DNA from: Brooklawnia sp937867175
GTDB taxonomy: Bacteria; Actinomycetota; Actinomycetes; Propionibacteriales; Propionibacteriaceae
Reading direction: 5' to 3'
NCBI GenBank assembly: GCA_036821905.1
Contig: DAISIR010000009.1
Span: 51,383 to 115,382 of the forward strand
Length of the DNA stretch: 64,000 bases
Under the pieces are notes generated by a model. That model saw nothing but the letters and a program-made list of their open reading frames with translations. It searched no databases and had not been told where the DNA came from. Position numbers and translations under genes: made by a program. Within the stretch, counting starts at the first letter, position 1, and each line of letters opens with the position of its first letter. This document shows positions 51,801-64,000 of this stretch, one piece after another.

Positions 51801-52307
51801 GATGGACGCTCCGGAGAGCCTTACCCCGAGAAGGTCGGCGTCGGCTACATGTACATCCTGAAGCTGCACCATCTGGTGGACGACAAGATCCACGCCCGCT
51901 CCACCGGCCCCTACTCGATGATCACCCAGCAACCGCTGGGCGGCAAGGCGCAGTTCGGTGGTCAACGCTTCGGTGAGATGGAGGTCTGGGCACTGGAGGC
52001 CTACGGCGCGGCCTGGGCCTTGCAGGAGATGCTCACGATCAAGTCCGATGACGTGCCCGGACGCGTCAAGGTCTACGAGGCGATCGTCAAGGGTGAGAAC
52101 ATCCCCGAGCCGGGGATCCCGGAATCGTTCAAGGTTCTGGTCAAGGAGATGAAGTCCTTGTGCCTGAACGTCGAGGTGCTGAGCAGCGACGGGGCGATCG
52201 TCGATCTGCGTGACAGCGAGGACGACTACCGCACGAGTGAGGACCTGGGTATCGACCTGTCGCGTCGTCCCGGCACCGATTCGTTCGCGATCGTCGACGA
52301 AGTCTGA
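48816..52307 (+). CDS. rpoB: DNA-directed RNA polymerase subunit beta
   Basis: 1163 residues. The rifampicin-binding segment is present and of the common sensitive form: [20 protein letters not shown] followed by [20 protein letters not shown]. Other signatures: [35 protein letters not shown] near residue 870, and [20 protein letters not shown] near the C-terminus. The start is TTG at 48816 with GGAAGGA 7 bases upstream, matching the family N-terminus. It pairs with rpoC, 53 bp downstream. Confidence 0.98.
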   Translation: [1163 protein letters not shown]

Positions 52308-52360
52308 TCATTCAGACCCCTACACGAATAGACCAACGACCCATCAACGGGAGACTACAA

Positions 52361-56251
<3,891 letters not shown>

Positions 56252-56265
56252 ACTGCGAATTCTGG

Positions 56266-56298
56266 GGTGGGCGGCGTGGGAACCCTGCGCCGCCCACC
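56266..56298 (+). terminator. terminator after rpoC
   Basis: GGTGGGCGGCG (56266-56276), 11-base loop, CGCCGCCCACC (56288-56298): 11-bp stem; weak T tract. Confidence 0.7.
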
Positions 56299-56654
56299 GT
56301 CGTCTTCCGGCCGCGGGGCTGGCGGGTCGGCGTGATGACCATTCAGCGCGAGGAATGAACGAGACTGCGGGGAGCGCTCACCGGCGGGCGACGTTTGACC
56401 CTTCGGCACCGTAAAGGTAAAGTGGTGCGTCGTGTCCGGCATGTTCGGCACCATGTGCGTACCCTGGCGGTTGAGCCGGGCACCTAAACGTTGCGAGGAG
56501 CCTGGGACAAGTGCGGAGTTCGCACGGCGAATCTCGTCCGATCATGGAATAACGGTGGATTCCGTGAGACGTGCCGCGGTCGCAGCCAGGGAAGTAGACA
56601 ACGAGTGGCCCCCAAGTGCGGGTGCACCACACAAACGGAAAGAGATACCAGCAG
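56299..56654 (+). other. rpsL upstream region and untranslated leader
   Basis: No gene is seen in these 356 bases. A good promoter lies at 56395-56423, which would give a leader of about 225 bases before the rpsL start. I see no clear riboswitch or terminator in it. Confidence 0.5.
56395..56423 (+). promoter_or_regulatory. promoter of the str operon (rpsL)
   Basis: TTGACC (56395-56400), 17-bp spacer, TAAAGT (56418-56423). Confidence 0.7.
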
Positions 56655-57026
56655 GTGCCAACAATCCAGCAGCTGGTCCGCAAGGGCCGCACTGACAAGG
56701 TGAACAAGAACAAGACCCCAGCGCTCAAGGGCTCCCCCCAGCGTCGCGGTGTCTGCACTCGCGTTTACACCACGACCCCCAAGAAGCCGAACTCTGCGCT
56801 GCGCAAGGTTGCTCGTGTCCGTCTCAGTTCCGGCATTGAGGTGACCGCCTACATCCCAGGCGTCGGCCACAACCTGCAGGAGCACTCCATGGTGCTGGTG
56901 CGTGGTGGACGTGTGAAGGACCTGCCAGGTGTTCGTTACAAGATCATCCGCGGCGCCCTCGACACTCAAGGTGTCAAGAACCGCAAGCAGGCTCGCAGCC
57001 GCTACGGCGCGAAGAAGGAGAAGTAA
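56655..57026 (+). CDS. rpsL: 30S ribosomal protein S12
   Basis: 123 residues starting MPTIQQLVRKGR (GTG at 56655). TTTPKKPNSALRKVARVRLS and GHNLQEHSMVLVRGGRVKDL are conserved, with lysines in the streptomycin-resistance positions unchanged. The family start decides the codon choice; the frame is open upstream. The stop shares one base with the rpsG ATG. Confidence 0.97.
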   Translation: MPTIQQLVRKGRTDKVNKNKTPALKGSPQRRGVCTRVYTTTPKKPNSALRKVARVRLSSGIEVTAYIPGVGHNLQEHSMVLVRGGRVKDLPGVRYKIIRGALDTQGVKNRKQARSRYGAKKEK

Positions 57027-57496
57027 TGCCTCGGAAGGGTCCCGCGCCAAAGCGCCCCGTGATCGTCGACCCGGTCTACGGCTCCCCGCTGGTCTCGCAA
57101 CTGGTCAGCAAGATCCTGTACAGCGGCAAGAAGACCGTCGCCCAGAGCATCGTCTATACAGCGTTGGAGGGCACACGGGAGAAGACAGGTGTCGACCCGG
57201 TGCAGACCCTCAAGAAGGCTCTGGACAATGTCCGGCCCTCGGTCGAGGTCCGCAGTCGCCGCGTCGGCGGCGCCACCTATCAGGTCCCGGTCGAGGTTAA
57301 GCCGTCTCGGGCCAACACCTTGGCCATGCGCTGGTTGGTGGGCTACGCCCGAGACCGTCGTGAGAAGACCATGTCGGAGCGCCTGATGAACGAGATCCTG
57401 GACGCCTCCAACGGCCTGGGCGCCTCGGTCAAGAAGCGCGAGGATACTCACAAGATGGCCGAGGCCAACCGCGCCTTCGCCCACTACCGCTGGTGA
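57026..57496 (+). CDS. rpsG: 30S ribosomal protein S7
   Basis: 156 residues, standard length. PRKGPAPKRPVIVDPVYGSP at the start, ALDNVRPSVEVRSRRVGGAT and ETMSERLMNEILDA-like C-terminal segments are typical of S7. GAAGGAG lies 4 bases before the ATG, overlapping the end of rpsL. Confidence 0.97.
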   Translation: MPRKGPAPKRPVIVDPVYGSPLVSQLVSKILYSGKKTVAQSIVYTALEGTREKTGVDPVQTLKKALDNVRPSVEVRSRRVGGATYQVPVEVKPSRANTLAMRWLVGYARDRREKTMSERLMNEILDASNGLGASVKKREDTHKMAEANRAFAHYRW

Positions 57497-57506
57497 CTTG
57501 CTGAGG

Positions 57507-57530
57507 GGTCGCCCTCGTAGGGGGGCGACC
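57507..57530 (+). terminator. hairpin between rpsG and fusA
   Basis: GGTCGCCC (57507-57514), 8-base loop, GGGCGACC (57523-57530), followed by TTTCG. It may partly terminate or attenuate read-through into fusA. Confidence 0.55.
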
Positions 57531-57627
57531 TTTCGCATGGCCGGCTTCGGTCAAGCGGGGTCGAACACCAAACGAACACCAACTCAGCCCAGTAGACATT
57601 CCGTAGAGAAAAGAATTAGGGGAACAC

Positions 57628-59727
<2,100 letters not shown>

Positions 59728-59779
59728 GCCGACCCCACCCGGTGGGCTGCGTCCGGCCACCCACCCGGACGCCGACGGT

Positions 59780-59808
59780 TTGACTCTAGGCAAAGACCGG
59801 ACGAGAAT
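59780..59808 (+). promoter_or_regulatory. promoter candidate of tuf
   Basis: TTGACT (59780-59785), 17-bp spacer, GAGAAT (59803-59808), giving a leader of about 125 bases. tuf may therefore be transcribed separately from fusA. Confidence 0.5.
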
Positions 59809-59941
59809 TGGTAAGGTTCGTGGGTGATGCCCGCGGGTCCTGACCAGCCTGTGAGCAGGACAAGTGAATTGCGGGAAAACCCGCAGTCGAAAACCAGGTG
59901 TGCCACGCAACCAGCGTGGCGACAAACCAGAAGGAGCCCAA

Positions 59942-61132
<1,191 letters not shown>

Positions 61133-61150
61133 TGCGCTGAAGCTCAAGCA

Positions 61151-61196
61151 AACGCGTACCGCCCGTCCCCGACCTCGGGGACGGGCGGTACGCGTT
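61151..61196 (+). terminator. terminator after tuf
   Basis: A perfect 22-bp inverted repeat (61151-61172 with 61175-61196) with a CC loop; one of the strongest hairpins in the window. Its T tract is short. The 187 bases from here to the CBS-domain gene contain nothing else I recognise. Confidence 0.85.
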
Positions 61197-61383
61197 ATGG
61201 CGTTCATGCGCCGAAGGACCCGTTGGCTCGTCCGCAGGCGGTGACGGCATGGATTCGGAGCTCTGGGGCTCAAGGTCAACAGTGCTGCCGCTGTAAATGG
61301 CGCGGCAGGGAGCCCGCTGACGGGAACGCCGCTGGTCTTGTCGGCAGCGCTGAGCTGTGGTCCTTGACTGCTATGGCGGTTGA

Positions 61384-61842
61384 TCAGTCCTGGCTGACCA
61401 CGCGGCCGGCAGGCGGTTCCTGCTGCACATAGTTGATCAGGTGGTTTCGTTCGTCGGTGAGGGTGTCAAGACGCGCCTTGACGACGTCACCGATGCTGAC
61501 GATGGCCAGTAGCCGACCGTCCGCATCGACCACCGGCAGGTGGCGGACACGGAACTCGGTCATGACTGCAGCCAGTTCGGCGGTGTCGTCGTCGAGGGAG
61601 CAGACGCGCGTCTGGCTCATCACCTCGTGAACGGGAACGGTGCGGATGTCGTCGTCGGATGCTGCCAGGCGGTTCAGGATGTCTCGTTCCGAGACGATGC
61701 CCACCATTCGGTCCCCGTCCATGACGACGACCGAACCGATGCGATGTTCGTTGAGCAACTTCAACAGGTCTCCCACGGAGGCGGCCGGAGAAATGGTGAC
61801 AACATCATGGCCTTTGCGCCTCAGCACGTCTTGGACTCGCAT
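61384..61842 (-). CDS. CBS-domain pair protein
   Basis: 152 residues forming two CBS motifs back to back: residues about 5-65 (DVVTISPAASVGDLLKLL ... MVGIVSERDILNRL) and about 75-130 (VMSQTRVCSLDDDTAELAAV ... LLAIVSIGDVVKARL). Such stand-alone pairs bind adenosine nucleotides and often sense energy charge; the partner is not known. ATG 61842 lies 6 bases after TAGCGT without a ribosome-binding site (leaderless). It is divergent from gltX. Confidence 0.88.
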   Translation of the reverse strand: MRVQDVLRRKGHDVVTISPAASVGDLLKLLNEHRIGSVVVMDGDRMVGIVSERDILNRLAASDDDIRTVPVHEVMSQTRVCSLDDDTAELAAVMTEFRVRHLPVVDADGRLLAIVSIGDVVKARLDTLTDERNHLINYVQQEPPAGRVVSQD

Positions 61843-61848
61843 GGCCAC

Positions 61849-61854
61849 ACGCTA
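61849..61854 (-). promoter_or_regulatory. -10 element of the CBS-domain gene (leaderless)
   Basis: Minus-strand TAGCGT, 6 bases before the ATG at 61842. Confidence 0.5.
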
Positions 61855-61969
61855 GTGGCAGATGGCCGGCGATGGGGTCGGTTGTCGCCAGATGCGCCAT
61901 GATCTGCGGGCACTCGGGCTGCCGACGGACGTTCCGGGGCCGTCTATCGGGGGTTCGCCGCAGGCCCGG

Positions 61970-61975
61970 TAGGCT
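61970..61975 (+). promoter_or_regulatory. -10 element of gltX (leaderless)
   Basis: TAGGCT, 8 bases before the GTG at 61984; no ribosome-binding site. Confidence 0.45.
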
Positions 61976-61983
61976 GGGCGATC

Positions 61984-63447
61984 GTGAACCCTCCTGCCCG
62001 CACCCGCGTCGCCCCCAGCCCGACCGGCGACCCGCACGTCGGAACCGCATACATGGCATTGTTCGACAAGGCGTGGGCCCTGCGCACCGGGGGACAGTTC
62101 GTACTACGCATCGAGGACACCGATCGCAACAGGCTGGTGGCGGGTTCGGAGCAGCAGATCTACGATTCACTGCGCTGGTTGGGCCTGGAAGCCGACGAGA
62201 GCCCGGAGGCGGACGGACCGTACGCACCCTACAAGCAGTCCGAACGGTTGGATACCTATCGTCCCTATGTCGACCAGCTGATCGAGGCCGGCCACGCCTA
62301 CCACTGCTGGTGTTCAGCAGAGCGGTTGGCGCAGATGCGGGCCGAGCAGCAGGCCAGCAAGCGAGCCGACACTGGCTATGACCGGCTCTGCTTGGGCCTC
62401 ACCCGAGACCAGCGTGCTGAACTGCCGGGCTTCAGCCAGACCCCGGTGGTGCGGATGCTGATTCCCGCCGATGTCGAACTGTCGTTCAACGACCTCATCC
62501 GCGGTGAGGTCCGGGCGCCGATGCCGGATGACCAGGTCATCCTCAAGGCGGATGGCTTCCCGACCTACCACTTGGCCGTGGTGGTCGACGACCACCTAAT
62601 GCACATCACCACCGTGGTGCGCGGCGAGGAGTGGATCAGTTCCACCCCCAAGCACCGGCTGCTCTACCGCTGGCTCGGCTGGGACGAGCCCGAGTACGCC
62701 CACATGCCCCTGCTGCGCAATCCCGACAAGTCGAAGATCTCCAAGCGGAACAACCCGGCCGCTCGGCTGCTGTGGTTCCGCGAGCAGGGCTACCTGCCGG
62801 AGGCCCTGCGCAACTTCCTACAGTTGCTTGGCTATCCGCCGGCGGCCGGCGAGCAGGAGGTGACGAGGTTCGATGAGTTCGTCGCTGACTTCAGCTGGTC
62901 GAAGGTGAGCACCGTGGGGCCGATCTTCGACCTGAAGAAGCTGGATTGGCTCAACGGGGTCTACATCCGCGCACTGCCAGCTGCCGAGCTCGCCGACCGG
63001 ATCATCGAGTTCGCCCTGAGCTCTGGGCAGTGGGTCGATGTCCCTCCCAACGGGCATGAGATCGTGCACTCCGCGACCCCGCTGATCGCGGAACGACTGG
63101 TCACGTTGGCCGACGCGCTGCCGAAGATCGGCTTCCTGTTCACCCCAGACGACCAACTCGTCGTCAACCCCGACGCGGTGGCGAAGCTCAGACCTGACAC
63201 CGGGCAGGTGCTGGATGCTGCATCCGCTGCCCTGACCGGTCTGGGAGAGTGGGCCGCCGAGGCGATCCAGGAGGCGTTGCGCGGCGCCTTGGTGGATGGC
63301 TTGGGCCTCAAGCCGAAGTTCGCCTTCGCGCCGGTGCGGGTCGCGATCACCGGTGAGCAGGTCTCGCCGCCGCTGTTCGAGTCGATGGCCATCTTGGGCC
63401 GTGATTCCTCGCTGTCGCGGTTGACGGCTCTGCGCGGCTCGCTGTGA
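61984..63447 (+). CDS. gltX: glutamate--tRNA ligase
   Basis: 487 residues, class I synthetase. The HIGH-type motif is APSPTGDPHVGTAYMALFDK; IEDTDRNR follows; the KMSKS-type motif reads DKSKISKRN. Charges glutamate onto tRNA-Glu (and usually tRNA-Gln in organisms lacking a glutaminyl synthetase). GTG 61984 has no ribosome-binding site but a TAGGCT upstream, as in leaderless genes here. Its location between tuf and rpsJ is unusual. Confidence 0.95.
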   Translation: MNPPARTRVAPSPTGDPHVGTAYMALFDKAWALRTGGQFVLRIEDTDRNRLVAGSEQQIYDSLRWLGLEADESPEADGPYAPYKQSERLDTYRPYVDQLIEAGHAYHCWCSAERLAQMRAEQQASKRADTGYDRLCLGLTRDQRAELPGFSQTPVVRMLIPADVELSFNDLIRGEVRAPMPDDQVILKADGFPTYHLAVVVDDHLMHITTVVRGEEWISSTPKHRLLYRWLGWDEPEYAHMPLLRNPDKSKISKRNNPAARLLWFREQGYLPEALRNFLQLLGYPPAAGEQEVTRFDEFVADFSWSKVSTVGPIFDLKKLDWLNGVYIRALPAAELADRIIEFALSSGQWVDVPPNGHEIVHSATPLIAERLVTLADALPKIGFLFTPDDQLVVNPDAVAKLRPDTGQVLDAASAALTGLGEWAAEAIQEALRGALVDGLGLKPKFAFAPVRVAITGEQVSPPLFESMAILGRDSSLSRLTALRGSL

Positions 63448-63900
63448 GATCGGTGCAGGCTGGGTGCGCGTCCTCGATTTGAATCGGCTACCGGGGTCAT
63501 GCAATCATTAACAGGTTGCTCCTTTGGGGCCCAGCGTGCGCACGTCGCGAAGCAGGCAGTAAGACTGCCGAGGTCGGTCAGACGGGTGGGGGTCCAGGGG
63601 CAGGCTTCTGGCGGTCTGGAGAGTCCGTTGCGGGGGCCGCACCCAGCTAGACGTGGGCAGTGCCCACTGCGTTGGCGGACACCTTCGGGTGGACGTGGCG
63701 GGCTGGCAGGCATCTGAACAGTGGTTTAGATCTGGTGCGGTGAACCGTGCGCGACACACCCGACCTCGGGGGTCGAGCAATGCGGCATTGACAAGCGGTG
63801 TTGGAGCCAGAATCGGTCGATTTCGGGTCCGTGTCCACGCGGCTTGTCGCCAGGAACCATCAGGTTACTGACGTAGCAGGGACGAGTAGAAGGAACAACT
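63448..63900 (+). other. 453-bp non-coding region before rpsJ
   Basis: No convincing gene on either strand. Possible elements: an AT-rich CAATCATTAACAGG patch (63502-63515), an inverted repeat GTGGGCA/TGCCCAC around 63660, a CACC-TTCG-GGTG mini-hairpin near 63680, and CGACC/GGTCG near 63772. It presumably carries the promoter and leader of the S10 ribosomal-protein operon; TTGACA occurs at 63788 but no good -10 follows. Confidence 0.4.
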
Positions 63901-64000
63901 GTGGCGGGACAAAAGATCCGCATCAGGCTTCGGGCCTATGACCACGAGGTCATTGACTCGTCGGCGCGCAAGATCGTCGACACCGTCACCCGGACGGGTG
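63901..64000 (+). CDS. rpsJ: 30S ribosomal protein S10, N-terminal fragment (cut by window edge)
   Basis: GTG at 63901 with AGAAGGA 8 bases upstream. The first 33 residues read MAGQKIRIRLRAYDHEVIDS and continue with SARKIVDTVTRTG, the S10 start. The gene continues beyond the window and should open the S10-spc ribosomal cluster. Confidence 0.95.
   Translation, partial: MAGQKIRIRLRAYDHEVIDSSARKIVDTVTRTG

Overview
The window is 64 kb of GC-rich DNA from an actinobacterium. The gene order tRNA-Thr, tRNA-Met, rpmG, hadA, hadB ... tRNA-Trp, secE, nusG, rplK, rplA is characteristic of Actinobacteria. GTG/TTG starts are frequent, promoters look like sigma-A sites, and many single genes seem to have leaderless mRNAs. 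The menaquinone genes, a 14-subunit complex I, KorAB and a MptB-type mannosyltransferase fit a Propionibacteriales-like organism, but that rank is an inference. Nothing here looks like a prophage, transposon, CRISPR array or biosynthetic island; it is mostly core chromosome.

Left part (1-7.5 kb): the start of a DUF1269 gene, two small proteins (one LapA-like), a double-domain Lrp/AsnC regulator divergent from a 905-residue MalT/LuxR-type ATPase regulator, then isochorismate synthase (menF) divergent from a geranylgeranyl-reductase-family flavoprotein. Respiratory block (7.6-29.3 kb): nuoABCDEFGHIJKLMN in canonical order with mostly overlapping starts and stops, followed by a long-chain polyprenyl diphosphate synthase. 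An M13 metallopeptidase and 2-oxoacid:ferredoxin oxidoreductase (korAB) lie on the opposite strand. menF, the reductase and the prenyl synthase would make and modify the menaquinone that complex I reduces.

Middle (29.4-38.2 kb): single genes on both strands: a polyprenol-phosphomannose mannosyltransferase, a 3-hydroxyisobutyryl-CoA hydrolase homologue, exonuclease III, a membrane protein, a cysteine-bearing HTH regulator, an S4 protein paired with a UbiB-like kinase, YajQ, tRNA-Tyr and pseudouridine-5'-phosphate glycosidase. Information-processing block (38.3-64 kb): tRNA-Thr, tRNA-Met, rpmG, hadA, hadB, murB, aspartate aminotransferase (opposite strand), tRNA-Trp, secE, nusG, rplK, rplA; then rplJ-rplL behind a leader with a terminator-like attenuator; rpoB-rpoC; rpsL-rpsG-fusA-tuf; a CBS-domain protein and gltX; and the start of rpsJ.

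The least ordinary stretch is 46.8-48.6 kb, between rplL and rpoB. It encodes a 61-residue secreted peptide precursor divergent from an HTH-XRE regulator with TPR-like helical repeats. A near-perfect 19-bp palindrome sits inside the peptide gene's promoter. A C-run hairpin RNA resembling the actinobacterial 6C RNA follows, with its own promoter. The peptide and regulator have the layout of a secreted-peptide signalling pair, and this is the best candidate for an undescribed system in the window.
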